Below are positions 40,401 through 55,327 of a stretch of DNA of 64,000 nucleotides, piece by piece. Position numbers and translations under genes: made by a program. The notes under the pieces are model-generated. The model saw nothing but the letters and a program-made list of their open reading frames with translations, had not been told where the DNA came from and did not search any database. Each line of letters begins with the position of its first letter. The stretch's first letter is position 1. The DNA is taken from the NCBI RefSeq assembly GCF_949628215.1, contig NC_134278.1, positions 106,993,277 to 107,057,276 of the forward strand, read 5' to 3'. Origin of the DNA: Phalacrocorax aristotelis. Its lineage: Eukaryota > Chordata > Aves > Suliformes > Phalacrocoracidae.

Positions 40401-43400
40401 CTATTGCAGCTGATGAAGTATCCACACTAAAGGTGGTTTAAAATAACAAAGTTTAATTCCCTCTGTACATACAGTAAGTTACATTTTGGGCTTCAGCAGG
40501 CTGACACAACTCTTTTCACCCAGAGAGCTTCAAAGGCAAACAATTTTTGTATCCGTAAAGCATCTATTTTCCTTCATTTTTATGCTGCCAAGGGCTCTTC
40601 CAGTCATCCTTCTTTTCCCAACCATTAGCTATATTTAGAAATAAATAGATACGAAATCCAAAAGAACTGACGGATATAGAAATATCTATCTGTGGGAAGT
40701 GGCAAATCTGGAGACCTTCCTCTTGTCCAGTCTATCTGAAGAGCTTAATAAACTTGTTGGAAATTCTGCAGATCAGCAGGATCTTTGAGACAAAAAAGGA
40801 AGAACCCCACAACTTAGTTGAATTCAATGTAGTTCGGTTCAATTTAGTTCTGGATTTTTTACTTGCTTAGTGGCTATTTCTCAGTATTGATGTGAGAGTT
40901 ATTACTAATATATGAGCCAGCTACTCCTCCTACAGGTCAACACACTGAGATCTCTCTTAATCAGAAAGCGGTTCTGGTGTTTCAGAAGGCGGCGTTTTTT
41001 TTCAATTCCCCAGCCTGATTACAGGCAACATAGTATTTCTGGGGGGAAAGGAGCATTTTCTGCTATCCCTTGCAGAAGGGGTAAAACTGGCATCTCAATT
41101 GTTTGCATTCATTGAAGATCCTCTAATGCATTTCATTAGAGTAAGTTCTTTAACCTCAAGGGTTTGACCAAATTCCAACTCAGCCTCATTATCTACCTGA
41201 AAATTCTCCCATTAAATGAGGATTGATGTATTTGTCTCCTCCCTTAAACTGATGTGCAGCAGTGGCTTGAACTGCAAAGAGCTTTCTAGGTTTCATCTTC
41301 AAATTGGCTCATTTCAGGGTTAGGTTAAGAATATCAACACATCCAGCTGACACAGGACAAATACCGCAATTAGTATTTGCTAAATGTTTCGATATCCACC
41401 TACCAAAGGAAGTATGAAGTGAAACACATAACCCCACATTGTATCCCTGAAGGAAACAGATAAGATTATGTGCAATAACTTGCTGAGAAATCCCCTGACA
41501 AACAGTGTTAGTGGATACAAGTGAAGGCTGAAGATCTAACTACAGACCACCATGATGCATTAACATTTTTTTCAAATCCTTCCCTTGCGTAAACTACGAC
41601 ATTTCTACTTTTTGTACAAGGCAGAAATGTTTGTCACCCAGTGGTTACATGGACATAAATTCACTGAATTGTTTTACAGCTTTTGTTCTTTTGATTGCAG
41701 CATTTACTGGGGATCCTTAATTTGGATTGCCCAGAATGAGAATGAACAGTTTAAATGTATTCTGTATACTGTTGATTAATAAATCTTATGCCAAATGTCT
41801 ACCTTTTGAGAAAAGTTTCCATGAAATATTAGGCATAATTAGAGAGGGTGGGATATGCACTTCAATCCTTGAAATACTGCTGGCAGTGCAATGCTTGCAT
41901 AAGGGCGGATTATCCCGTACCACAGTAAAACCAAGAAAGAATTAGAGGAGCAAATCTGCATGTGAGATGAGTGGTGGCTTGGGTACCAGCATCCTTGGAT
42001 CTTTACACATTGTCTGGAAACACCTGCTTTCGAACTACCTTGAGCAGTTGCGTGGCCCTCAGCTTCCTGGCGGTGCTGGTGCTCCCACATCGGTCACACA
42101 CCGCCACCCTTCCTCTCAAAGGGCTCCCTGGGGTCCAAGCACTGACAGTGGCAGTCCTACAGCGACCCTCATGTCACCTAATGCCTCAGGGCACACTACG
42201 TTGTCCTTGAAGCAGGTCCTGCTGTGGTACAAGTGTTCTGGGGGTGGAAAAAGGACAAAAAAAGTAAAAAAAGAAAAAAAAATAAAAGAGGGATTGGTGT
42301 GGAGGTTTAGGAGAACCCCCAAAATAACATCAACTGTATTAAAATGTACAGAATTTTAAACGATGGCATTGCTACACATTTTCTAAATGATTTTTTGAAA
42401 GGATGCATTATACCAGAATCAAGTAGCAATTTCTGTCCCATCAAAATGACTCTTTATGGCGTTTCAAAAGTATTTAGAATCATTTCTGCCTGCCCCTATG
42501 GATTTCACTTCTAACAATTTTTACAAGATTTTTTTCAAAATAAGATGAGGTTGGGTAGATTCCTCACAGGCAACAGTCAGCAATGTAAAATGTCTCCATA
42601 TCCCTAACAGGTTTCTCAGATAGTGGTTTCAGCATCGTATTTAGCTGAGCTGTGTGGATTGTTAGGGAAAGGACAGCTCAGCTCCAGCTGTGCACTTCTA
42701 CTCCCTCCTTGTGCTGGCAGCAGCGCTCATTTAGGCTCTAATTCAGGCACACTGGGGACTGATCCCACTGAAAACTCTTAAAAAAACTTCTTAGGCTCTA
42801 TCCTGATCCTTCAGCAGCTCTTGTTGATAGCAACAATCACAAAAAGACTGCGTAACTGAGGTATTCAGCATGTTTAAGCATAAGCAAAAAAGCATTCTTC
42901 CGACTATAATACCACATGCAGCAATTTCTATATAGCAATGCTTTAGAGAGAGCATTTCATACTATCAACCAAAGACATGCATCATTTGTACTGATTAATT
43001 TAATACTACCACAAGTCATTTAGTGCCTGTATATACCAATGACATGGAAGAAAATGGGAATTTTGGCAATAAGGGCCACGTAAATCAGGTAAGGGTATAA
43101 AGCCAGTCTGCATCAAACATGAAATTAAAGGGTATTCCCGATCCCCAGTGCCATGCTTAGACCAACAAATACCACCACACCCCTGCCCTGCTTTATTATC
43201 AGGCATGCCTAAGATTCCGGAAACAGCCCGACTGCCATTTCCCAATCAATGCTACTACTTTACAATAGATACCGGTGCTGTCGATGACAGTAGTTTGTGT
43301 TCTCTGGCAAGCCTTCTGCAAAGTTCGCTTAACAACCCATGTGCTTGGAAATAAGGGAGCACATACGACTTCATCCCAGCTGTCGGCTTGGCTGTATGCA

Positions 43401-43624
43401 CAGCAAATGGTGGAGGCTGAACGGTTAATGCTAGTGCTTAGCCTAGTGGCCTGGCCTGTGTGCTCCAAAGTGTTTTACACGGTCTTGGAAAACTGCAACA
43501 AGCTTGGGTGACGATTTGCCACTGAGACTTGCTTAGATGTAGCTACATTTTCATGACCTTTAGCCTAGCTGACTGATTTGGAGTTTTTAAAAATAGCTGA
43601 TTAAATGGCTTTTATTTTTCCTGC

Positions 43625-43640
43625 TTTTTTTTTTTTTTTT
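43625..43640. repeat. T homopolymer (16 bases)
   Basis: A run of 16 T followed by AAGAAATAC. No SINE body was recognised next to it. Confidence 0.9.
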
Positions 43641-46600
43641 AAGAAATACATAAATATGAATGATCTCTACATTCTATATCCCCCTGATTTCCTAAGAATG
43701 CTAGACATTTTCTGGTGAAGGCACTAATTAGCAAAGGCTTGTGTGACTGACATTTTTGTCTACTGGTACTTTAGGTCTCTGCACAGGCAGATGAAAATGC
43801 TGTGATGTCATGGAAAACGTGCACTTTAATAAACAATTGGGGTACAAATCTGGTCTCCTTTGGTGTGTTTGAGCCTGCTCCCTTTCTGAACTGTTGAACT
43901 GCTTCAACAAGAACTGATATGACAGGATATAACTTAAGCTTTGATTACTGATTATTATCTTTTATACTTTTATTCATTAAATTATGAAGCAGAGTTGGCC
44001 TGGTATTCTGAATTTCTGTTTACAGTTAACCTTTAATTGTAAACTGTAACTGTAAATCTACAGAGATTGAACTATTTTCTTCACAGTTCTTGAAACCAGG
44101 ACTTTCTCAACCAGGAATGAAAGATGGCGTTTTTATGTTTCACACTAGTAGAACTAAAAGCAGAATGTAATTTTTGCATAATATAATATGAAAGGCTATG
44201 AGGGGAGATTTTATTCTGCCTCTGAAATATACATATTAGTTCGACATGATCTTACACAACTTGACAAGAGGATTTTCATTATTAATATGATGAAATGTAA
44301 GGCTTCTAATTAAGCGGAAAACAAACCGGTGTAAACTACGCTCAGAACACGCAAACCTATTAGGTTTTGAATTTAATAATAAATCATTTATCCAAAGCCC
44401 AGCTCTACATGCTCTTACTTGATAAGAGTTAGTTTAATTTCTGCATGTTTTGCTTCCTTCTATCCTTACTATCCTTAAAGCTGACACAAGAGCAAATCTG
44501 TTTTTTCCAATCCCTATGCTGAAATGTAGCTACTCAAACTGATTAGCAGGTAACAAAATGCCTCAGTAACGGTCTCATTAGTTTTGGGGAAGTCATTTAC
44601 GAGCCAAATGAAATGTCTGATATGAATCAAACACTAAATTAAAACTGCACTGCTGGACTGTAAGAACAAAAATACTAGAGAAAGAAAACGCATGCTACAA
44701 AGCTCAGCAGGAAAAATGCTAACTAGCCCTTACCCACAGGAGTTTTTGGAAACAAGACACTAGTGACTTCAGAGTGAGTTTAAATACTATCTAATGTGGA
44801 ATTCGCCACATGAACTCTTCAGAGAAAACCTCTGACAGATAAAGTTGTATCTGCATAGAAGTGATGTAACTTGGCTCTACCTGTCTGAAGCAATTACTGT
44901 TACACAAGAAACTACTTAACAACTGGGAGCATTGCACGCAATTCTGCTCAGCTACATGCATGAAACGTGGGTGACTGAAAGGGGCCACACGTGCAGCTGA
45001 GAGCCGAGTTTGGTTCACAGGTGTGATCTTTGAGTAGAAAATGGCTGTGCATGAATGATGAACAATTATCACCATCCAGATAACATTTCTACTTCACTTA
45101 TTTTGCCATGTTTTCACAGCTTCATAAATCATCACTTTGTAAACAAATATCTAGTAGTTCATATTATCATCTTTTAATAGATCTCATAATCTGGAGAAAA
45201 ATATTTGTGGGTTTTTTTGTGTGTTTCTGTTTCTAAAGAATATGGACACAACAAAGAATACGGACACAAAGCAAGCACTCCTCTTGAAGTTTCTCAACTA
45301 CCAAATACGTACCAGTTTCCATATGGAATGACAAGTTATTTTTAAGTCTATAGCCTTTTGAAAACGCCAGCCTTCACAGCAGCAAGTACCATGTTATCTT
45401 ATTTACAGAAGTCCTAGGATTTGCACAGATGAGGAGGATGGGTGCAGATCATCAGGATCATATAGCAAAGAAACGCACCCCTCTGTCCACTTTCACCAGG
45501 TAAACACCACTGGGCTATGCTCCCTTCATCTGCAGAAATGGGAAGAAACGATAGAATCTTCTTACACTAAGTCTTCCCACCTTTAGGATAGGAAAAAATG
45601 CCGTAAGTGTTGTAACAATTCTTTTTTTTTCATGTATGCTAATATGTACTAAAACATACATACAAGTCAGGCACATCCTAAAGCAGAGCTGCCATGAGAA
45701 CCCAGAATGCTTTTTTTAATATGTACAACAAAAATCATTAGGGACTAGCATAGAAGATCTAAGCTGGGTCATGGTAAAATTATAATCGTTACTCATGGAA
45801 AGTGTTCTTTCATGTTTATATCAAACCTCAATTATTTCAGCCTCCTTACTCCTTAGAAAGTGGAAGCTCAGCATATGTATGTTAGATGAAATCTTTTCTG
45901 AGAAATATATGTGGAACAAAGAAGTAGAGGGAATCGCAAATGACGCCAGAAGAAAACCGTATAAAGTCCATCAGAATGATCACCTGAGTGTGTCTTTATT
46001 TGCCAGTATACACATCATATTTATTGGAATGTTATCGCACTGGTTAATTTAAAATTCTCGAAGTAGACGACTTGTGACATCAACAAGGTCTGTGAGGAAC
46101 AGAAAGGGAACTGGGTGAAACTTAGGAAATTTGGAAACGGAGCCAAAAAGTGTGTACGCACTAGGATTAGTTACCTGGCCAAAATTAAAAAAGTTTTTCT
46201 TATCTTCAATGCAGACAGCAGTTCAAATGGTTGACCAAGCGTTACTATCTTCTGAACAGTGAAGTCTATTACGTTTGTTTACCACCTAATGAACTCCAAA
46301 GGAAAGTGACAACAGACAGTTTTAAAAGTGATTTTTTCCTTTTTTTTTCAAATACTGCCCAGCAATTAGGTTCACATGCAAAAAGCTGATTCCATGTACA
46401 GAAAATATTTTGAAATAACCAAATGATACCCATTCCAGTCCTCAAACTGACAAAAATACATTTCACAGAGGTAATCAGTACAAATAGAGAGAGCAAACAA
46501 AATACAAATCCACAGCTGCAAAGCTTGAGATATGCAAAAAAGACTGTTTTAATGTTGTGACAGATCCATGGTTTGAAAATATACTACAGCAAGTTTTAAT

Positions 46601-49600
46601 CAAACTAACATGGGATTTTAAAGGTACCTGTGCTGTACAGGTAAATATAACTAAAACCAGCCGGTGGCATCCTGCCTCTCCCCAAAAATCAGAATAATAG
46701 TGGGATGCATATGCTGAAAGTCCAGCTTTTTTTACAAAGAGAGAACTGACAACATTAAAATAACCTTGCACGCCGGAAACCCTCAAGATTAATATACAGT
46801 AGCACAAAATGATAAAAGTAGTTTTTTGCTAGGTAATAATAAAGAAAACAAAACGACAAGTATCTGACAACACACACAACTGGAGATACTGTAGATACAA
46901 TGTGACACTTAATTATAAATCCATCTGGGGATTTACAGTCTGACACCCAATATGCAGATCTGCACATTCACCGCCAGAACTCCTCTTTTCACCTGCTGTG
47001 GACCAAAATGCCATGAAACATGTGTCTTCATCTGGATTATAATGACAGTTTCAGAGTCCTAAGACTTTACTAAGCTGCATAAATGGTTGCAAACACTAAA
47101 TTTGCTCTAATTATGTTACTGTCAAAATCTAAAAAAAAAATTTAGAGAATTTTAATTACTGCTTATTCAACTTAAACACAGCAGAAAAGAAAAGCAGCTC
47201 ACGGAATTCTGAAAATAGGGGTGAATTCAGTCATGGGCATTAGTTAGGGGCTCCAAGGTTCTGTACAGAAATGAAAATATGAAAACAAAATAAGCAAATT
47301 CAAGAAAGGAAATGAGCTCGGATATTTCATCTCTAAAACCTTCACAAAAAATGCCTTTTTTTTAATGCATATAATTAGGAGCATGGTTGATAACATGACT
47401 GTGATATACCCATTTTCTACAATCTTTGATTGATATATAAAAATATTTCTCTGACTTCTGTGCCAAACAGGACTTGCAAATATAACCTATTCCCATTAAA
47501 ACTCTGCTCGGTGTCTCAAATATTTAAGGCTATACGTGCACCGAAATTTAAGGAAATTCAAGTTGAAACAGTAGTTGAAAACCGTGTTGTATTACATAAA
47601 TGATACAATGAAGGGACACCGGTAGGAAATGTACACACAGCGCAGCCTGAGCCTGTTTCTGTAAGACCAGCATACACTAGACAGTTACATAGTATCGGGG
47701 CTTCAGACCCAGAAGAGCTGAATCTGTTCTCAAAGTTGCACACTTCAGGTATAGGTATAAAATCGGTAAAACAAGCTAATCTGACAGCGTTGAGTTATAT
47801 TTTTGCTTGTGATGGGATTTTGATTAAAATGCACGAAGAAATACAACTCAAACTCTTTGCTACCGGTACAATAACGCACAACCAGTCAGAAAAGAGGTAT
47901 CTTGAATTCTCAGCTGTGAGTCACATTTACAGAAGCCTATTTTATATTTGTTCAAAGAGATCCATTATATCATTTCTGTCTTTAAGTAATAGCAAGTCCA
48001 AACATCATTTGTCCAAAGAATTAGAAACAGACTTGGTTCTTTGGTTAACATCACGTGACTTATATCAGACACAGGAATCAATTAAGAAAAAAAACAGTCG
48101 TATGAGGAGGTTTCTTGGAAAGGGGGGTGAGGAAGGAAAGGGGAAAACTTCGAATTCCAAGAAATGCATTGTATTAAAACTGAACTGCCATTTGAAACCT
48201 CCTGTACTAGGAATAATCAGGTTAAGACATCTCTTCAGTTGCAGCGACACTGCTTACACACCGTAACTTTAGATTTTCTACGTATTAGATTTATACAAAA
48301 GAAAGAAGGCACCGAGTGCATCGGTGGCATACAGGCAGTATAAAAGTATGCAAGAAAATGCTACATACTGTATATTTTATACACTTTTAAAAATGTGGCA
48401 AATGTGTGCTATCTCTATGCAATACGATGCTTCATAAACCCAATTCCTTATATCCCGATGAAAGAATTAAAATGTGAAACACATTTTAATAGTCTTGCTG
48501 ATAACACCACAATTCAATATTTGTATTCACTAAGATCAGTTATTAGCTTATAGTCACCAGAAAGCAAGTTCAAAGTTACTGAAGATCAAGGGAACTATAA
48601 TCTATAACTATACTTTTGGGACAGAGCCAGCAGCCTTTACTCATGATGAATGTCCCACTAAGAATGGAGAGGAGGCTCAGTTTTACCACTGTTATTCGTG
48701 TTAATAGTGCCTTTCTCGGAGTCATCCTGCAGAAACAGAACTGCCTATAGAGAAAGGTACTACACAACATGAAAGACCTGTGGCTAAACCAGGACCTTAG
48801 TAAAAGGCAGTAGGTCCAGGCCCTTCGTCATTATCCTAGCACTTTAGATTGTGTAACAGTGATATAGCTTGCTCATAGAGCATTTAATTTTACATTGTTA
48901 AATCATCATATAAAAATAGGTAAGAAAGCTCTGTAAGAAAGTATATATACTATATAAGGAGAAATCTCTCCTTAAAAAGAGCAAAGAAAGGGAAAAATTG
49001 AAGAAAAGGCTTCACTAATTACACTTTGTAATGAAAGTCACATTAAAAACAGTTATCGTAAACGAAACAGTACTGAGCGCTATTGAACCTTGTGGTTTAC
49101 TGGAAAGGACAGCAAACTAGCTGCATAATAAGATCATTGCTCTTATCTCCTTTTTTGTAAATATTACCTAATACATTCAACTGCTTAGAAATGGTCTTAA
49201 AACGTCGTAAGAAGCCATACCCAAATTTACTATCACAACTTGTTCAAAGCCCTGCTCCTTGCTTGCGCGATGGCTTAGAGATTCCATCTCAAAGCTATCA
49301 TAATGCTTCTGTAGTTCATTCTGTAAATTCATTCGAACTCACGCTTTGGAAATGAACCAAAAGTTATAAAGCAATCTACATTGGACCCTTGGCATGCAGT
49401 GAATGTCCGCAAGATTTGCAAAACACCACAAAAAACTTAATGTGATACAACGGGCAAGACTCCTGACCTCAGATACAAGAGAAAAAATGATGACATTAAT
49501 TACAACCCTGAATGTCCATGAGGTATTCCTTCAGTGGTATGGTATTACTGCTTCTGCTCTCCTGAGTAGGGCCCTCAGAGACAGGCATCTTTTGGAGGCT

Positions 49601-52600
49601 TTGTACCAGCTCTACCAGTAGATGCTTCCAAGGAAGTGAATGAATTCTTCTTGCTATTAGGCTAGCCTTGCCCATTTTCTGGACGTAACTGTTTCCTGGT
49701 CTTTGTTCCTATGGGAGTAATACCACCCACTTCCTAACTCCTGGCACATTCCTCTGCATAAGGATCCTACCTTTGTATTATACCAGCATAAACCTGCACA
49801 GCAAAACCTGATCCAGCATGTATCAGACCAATTTATTAATTCAGTCACACCATGTTACATATGAGCTAAGCTTGCTAGCATTGATGAAATTGTGCCATAT
49901 TCAGGTAGGCATAACACAAGCAGATACATTGGGCGCGTAAGATTTCTACATAGTCTGCAGAAAGGAAGAAACCCTGCTTGAACTTAAGGAGGGGCAGTGA
50001 TAAGTTCTTAAGGCTAAACTAATCCATGTCACTGTGGGCCAGTTGGTACTCACCCTAATCACCCTAAGCAAATAAACACTACCTACCCTGCTTGCACCTG
50101 TAAAATACACTAGGTTATAAGCCATGGGGTGCCCACAGAGAACTGTGCTACTTTGAATGTACAAACCCCCACAGTTCACGTGACATGGTTCCTCTGAGTA
50201 GGGCCCTCCGAGGGCCACAAGGCTTCAAGAGTGGAATTTGAGTCACTGTCTCCTGCTGCTGTATGAAGCTGTCTTTTATTTTACTGCTCTCGCTCTCAGA
50301 TGAGATCTCTTCATCAGGAGTTGATTCACCGACAAGCAAACGCTCCTGTGACTTCCCCCTCAAAAACTACCATCAGAACAAAGTAGTCTGAAATCCAGCT
50401 GTGATGCTCTAAAAAATCTGGCAGTTGAGTTAAATAGACCAAAATACTGAACATTCTTGATGGCTTGTTCTAACAATAAACTTTGCTGAATTGTTTCAGT
50501 TAAAATGATCAAGATGTTTGGGGATCACTGTAGCATTTTTAATATTAAAGTTTTAAAAATATTTCAGAAGCTGAGGAAAAGGAGAAACAAAAGTAAGACA
50601 TGATTGTTAAATAACAAGTTTGTGACAGTATCCAGGCATCTACTTTTTCACTTCCACTCATGACTGAAATCACATTTGATTGTGCTGCGGGTGCCATGCT
50701 GTATCACTGCTCTAACCTACTGATCCTATTGCACTTCATGTTTTCAGGATCAGGCCTACTCTCCTGCTGATGCCCATGGACTCCTCTCATTAATGGTGAG
50801 TAGGCATGCACATCAGTGAGAGAATTAAATTAGTGTTACTGAGAATTCAGCTGCAGGAGGAAGTCAGTCTGCCTTACAAGTGACAAGACATAGTTTCAAG
50901 ACTGCTTTCAACAGGACAGCTTTTTTTCCCCCTCCAGAAAAGTGTGATGAGTAAGTAAAGGGCTCAATGCAACTCTCAGTTAAATGAAACAGCATTCCGC
51001 TGTTAGTTTCAAGTTGGAACAGTTCAGGCCAAAAGGCTTCCCCTCAAACCTCATTCTCTGATTTTAACACAGTCTTTTCGTTAGAACTTGTATGTGTAAG
51101 AGCAATCTGTATTAGATTCCTACACTAAAATCTCTCCTTCAAAGAACAAAAGCTTTCTTCTTCTGCTTCCTGTATTAAAACTGATGGTTTGCCTTGCAGA
51201 AATCTTAGGGAGTTGGATAGGTCATGGAAATTTTGCACCAGTACCTTATTATAAGGGGTGCACAGTGCCCTTGACTTCTAAGGTCCAGTGACTGCCACAG
51301 ACAGCTTCTCAGGGTGCCGGGGAGTTTGCAGGAGCAAGTCATTAGGGAGAAAAGAGAACAAATCAGTAACACAAACACATATTTTAGACGACAAAAAAAA
51401 TTGCTCCAAAGGTGTGTCAAATGGGAAGGTACTGATGCCGGCACTGCATCTGCCATCAGGAATTAACAAAAATTTAAAGGTGAAAATATCTCCTACAGTA
51501 AATGTACAAGATCTGTTTTCAGGTCAAGTATTCTCTTAATTGATAAACACCGTTTGTCTCCAGTAAGATCACGTACATTCATTCCAAGGGCTCATCATAT
51601 TTAAAAATCTAATTATTAATGAGGTTAGAGGATTGTAATTGGATTTAGAAATCATATTTCTCCAGTAGCACAACTTACACCTTGCCTAACTTCTGCCTTT
51701 GCAGTCAGACTTTGCAGTGTGGTTACAATGTGGATCTCTCAAGTCCTGAGCATGAGGCAGCACCATGGGGACCAAGCTTTGATTCTTACCAGTACTATCC
51801 TCCTTCCCTGTGCTGCCTGGCTGAACAGGGAACAGAAGCATGGCTCTGCTGACTCCTTGCCTCCATGTATGTGGGAGACAGCGATGTCCTGCAGACACTG
51901 TACAGTCTCTCATCCTCCTGCGCAGCGATTTCATGCTTGCCTGTGCTGCCCTTCACAATCTTGCCCTTACCACCGAAAGGAACTAACCAACTTCTTCATA
52001 TTTGTAACACTTTAAGAAGACCTATGTGACATTTCTAAACATTAAACCAAATAGATCATACGCAGAGCGGATGCAATATTTTCAAGAATAGAATCTGTAA
52101 GAACGTCACTGTTCTATAATTATTTAAGGCTACACTGGCAGGAAACAGATTCGGTTCAAGAACTGTGATCTCTACAGGGTATGTTGGCAAATGGAAGTAA
52201 TTAATTTGATAAACGCTTAACTTACTGTACTTTTGAACAAAGATAAACAACAAAAAGCTATAAAAAAAGCACAGACAATTCTGAGGAAAACACAAATACC
52301 TCGAATTTGTTTCCAATACTTTGCTCTTTAGAAATTCTGTTCCATGCTTAAGACCTAACTGAATGCACAAAAACACACCGTATGCATAAGCCCTTATGCG
52401 GAGTTTAAAAAAAATAAATCTAAAGGCAGATTTCAGATACAAAAGTATAGGTTTGCATAAAACAATAAGAAAAACCAAATTACAAACAAATCATAGGAAC
52501 GGTATCTAGGAAGAAAAAACCCAACATGTCAGCTATTGATACTATAACTAATTCATAAATATCTTAGGGCAAATTCAATTATTGGTGTGACTGGTTTTGC

Positions 52601-53239
52601 ATGGCAAGTCCATATTCTACTGCCTCAAAATTAAACATTCATTTCCACTCTTTATATATTCAGTTCCCAGTCTTTGTCCAGCATAAATCCAAGTAAGCCA
52701 AACCTTCTTTCTGTGAAGCACAGGCTGGACCTGGATACCTTGGGAAAAGTCTCATGATCTAGAAAGAGATTCCTCTTCTTCAATGTGCCCAGCACAGAGT
52801 ACTAGACATCTCTGCTGTGTCTAAATTAAGATTTTGGTGTCTTAGAAATCTGAACGGTTAGATGTAAAACTGAAGCAATGGAACCTTACAAGCAGAAACC
52901 CAAGTCACGACACAGTTCAATTTAGTTTGGTTCTGTAAGAGGTTATTTGCTGCATCTTCCAAACTGACTTCTTTGTTCGTTCGATGCTGACGTTATTTTA
53001 TAAATACTGTACATTATTTTATAAAGTAAAACCTGTACAAAGAGACAATCATCAAGAGACAACTTTCAGCTTTAGGAAAGAGCATCCAAATACCCACAAA
53101 GAGAATGAGGAAAAACACTTCCACATCCATTGAAAAATTGCTTTTGAACAGCTTCTAAGTCAGTGTTGCTATTATATGGAAAGCTGAAAGGATTGGGAAA
53201 ATCTGAGCATTTTCCTTATGCATGTAAAATTAATGTTGA

Positions 53240-55327
53240 TTTTTTATTAAATTCTGCACTCAACATTACATTTCACAAACTGAGCAACAAAAAGGACTGA
53301 AGAAACAATTTGTATTGTGTTACTGCAAGACCATTCCTTTTTAAAGAAAGTTTTTGCATTATTTGTATTTGGTAAATAAAGCTTCTGTACATGAAGCAGC
53401 AGTGCAATACCAGGGGAAAAAAAAAGGTTGTAATAATGTTTTAAATCTTTAAATCAATAAAAAACAAAAGCCTGGCTCTGCAAATAAACCCCTCAAAAGG
53501 CACCAAATAAACCAAGAAATGGAATTACACTATCCTTTAAAAAGGACTTAATGAAATTGTGAAGTAGTGCGAGAATTTTAGAACCATGTGAAATATCTTT
53601 ATTATAGCATACTCACTGTCTCCAGTCTCTCTGTACTTGACTGTCTGTATACCCTAAAGCCAGGATCTTTCAAAGGTATTATAAAGAAATTCAAGAGAGA
53701 GACATTTGTCTTAATGAGAACGCTCTAGGCTACCACTAGTTCTCTGAATTAAATCCAAAACTTCACTTTTCTACCAACCAAGTGCTACAACAGTCAGTGA
53801 GGTCCCACATTAGTAAGACATCATTTATAAGAAAAAATATCGCTTGCTTTCCATACGGCAACAATTAAAAAGTAAATGAAACTTACAATTACAAGAAAAA
53901 GCATGTCTGATTTGGGAAGCTTTTAAAAAAATATGTTTACTCAATAATCCACAATTTCCATAATATGAATTAGATTCAGTAGTCAGTAAATTAGTGTGAT
54001 TCCAGTTAAAGTATTTGGGACAAACAGGAATCTCAGAAGCACTGATATTTCCCTAATTTTGGTGGAAGCCATGAGTTTTTATCTGATAGCAAACTTTCCT
54101 GTGATACTGTGGCTTCTCAGTTGTGTCGTCAAAAAGCTGTGTTTCCCAGCTTGAACATAAGCAAAGCAAACTTCTATTTTGGGTGTGAGCATTCATTCAA
54201 TTGCTGGCAAATCACTAGAAAAATAACTTACTGAAGTTCTCTTCTCCAAGAAGAAAGGTAAAAACTCCTGGTCTGCTCTCTGCTTCCAACAAACAGCATA
54301 TGGTAATCCCCAAGACAGCTCAGAAGAGACTGATACCTATTTCAACCAAAGCCACAGTATTTCGCATTCATTCAGAGTAGTTCAACTGCTACCACTTCCT
54401 TCACAGTCTTTCAACCTAACTTCCAACTACCAACATTTTAAAGAAATCCGTATCAATTTAACGAAAATATATTTTAGTAAAGTCGTGCTCTACGAGCTTC
54501 CTACATTGGAATACATGAATACAGGAAGTGCTTTCAACAGAAAGTTACATAGTTTTACAGTACAACCTGTCTAAGGAGATTTGGAAGGGACCAAACTAAT
54601 GATCTGGTCTCTTTGGATTAGGCAGAAGTACAGGCAAGAGGGAAAAACCCAATTTATGCCATATATAGAGCTCGTTCCTGTCACAGATTGAAGAAACATT
54701 AGTTTGATGTCAAAGTTCACCTGATGCCCAAACGCTAGTATTTTTCTAACCAACTGCATATCAAAAAATGAAAACTTAGTTGTACTAAGCTCCTGGAAAG
54801 AAACTCAGTGTAAAACAACAGTATATTCATACTTGCTATATTACTAAGTGTTCTCCACTGGTGGGTTTTTTGTTCTTTTGCTCTACAGATCATTAACTTT
54901 TTCTCAAAGTGCAAATTATTGATCTTTAATCTGAGTGCAGGCAGGTCAGAAGCTACAGTATTAAAGCAATACAAAAAGTACACAAGAGAGGAGCTTACAT
55001 TAATTTGGAGAACCTTACATAAAACGTTTCTGAATTGAAAACCACAAAACAAACCCAAACAAATACAGCATCAGGTGGATGGGGGAGGGACCACTAACGT
55101 ATCTGTATACAGCAAGGCTTCTCTGACACCAAGGAAGTGTCTGACTCTAAGTGAAGATTATATATTAAATCCCGCCATTTTTCATGTTGTGCATTCTTTA
55201 CGATGGAATGTTGACCTCGATTTTCGTTTTTTACTTCCACAGCAAATCTGTTGATTGTGACCAGTGATGACCATCTGCTTGAGAGTCCAAACTCCCTTAA
55301 AACCGCGACTGCGCTTCGTACTGTCCA
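53240..55327 (-). other. Probable SYT14 3' UTR with candidate poly(A) signals
   Basis: The AT-rich sequence directly downstream of the SYT14 stop is poor in open frames. The first canonical AATAAA hexamers on the minus strand that I found are at 53603-53598 and 53248-53243. A longer UTR reaching below 53 kb is possible, because similar sequence continues and another AATAAA occurs near 50.27 kb. The 3' end is therefore unresolved. Confidence 0.35.
53598..53603 (-). terminator. Candidate SYT14 polyadenylation signal AATAAA
   Basis: TTTATT on the plus strand reads AATAAA on the gene strand, 1.7 kb downstream of the SYT14 stop. A second copy lies 355 bp further on (53248-53243). Such hexamers are common in AT-rich DNA. 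Confidence 0.3.

Larger units (their letters stand above)
33206..53239. other. Gene desert between SYT14 and SERTAD4
   Basis: About 20 kb with no recognised coding exon or RNA gene. It contains only small simple repeats, such as (TG)n at 34.44 kb and T16 at 43.63 kb. 46-53 kb is uniformly AT-rich and might include a distal SYT14 3' UTR or conserved non-coding elements. The largest frames (for example 47736-48266 plus and 52056-52478 minus) lack recognisable features. Confidence 0.6.

Noticed and set aside
44028-44056. Short inverted repeat TTTACAGTT / AACTGTAAA, considered as a microRNA-like hairpin
   Set aside because: The stem is only about 9-11 bp, far below a microRNA precursor, and internal repeats of TGTAA explain it.
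47736-48266. 176-codon plus-strand frame in the desert
   Set aside because: No recognisable features, and antisense to the probable distal SYT14 region. A chance frame is more likely.
49563-50208. Two direct copies of TGAGTAGGGCCCTC (49563-49576 and 50195-50208), considered as transposon ends
   Set aside because: Several 14-base matches are expected by chance in 64 kb. The copies are direct, not inverted, and their flanks do not match.
52056-52478. 140-codon minus-strand frame rich in Phe/Leu/Tyr
   Set aside because: The hydrophobic look comes from AT-rich sequence. It lies just beyond the probable SYT14 3' UTR and shows no membrane-protein family resemblance.
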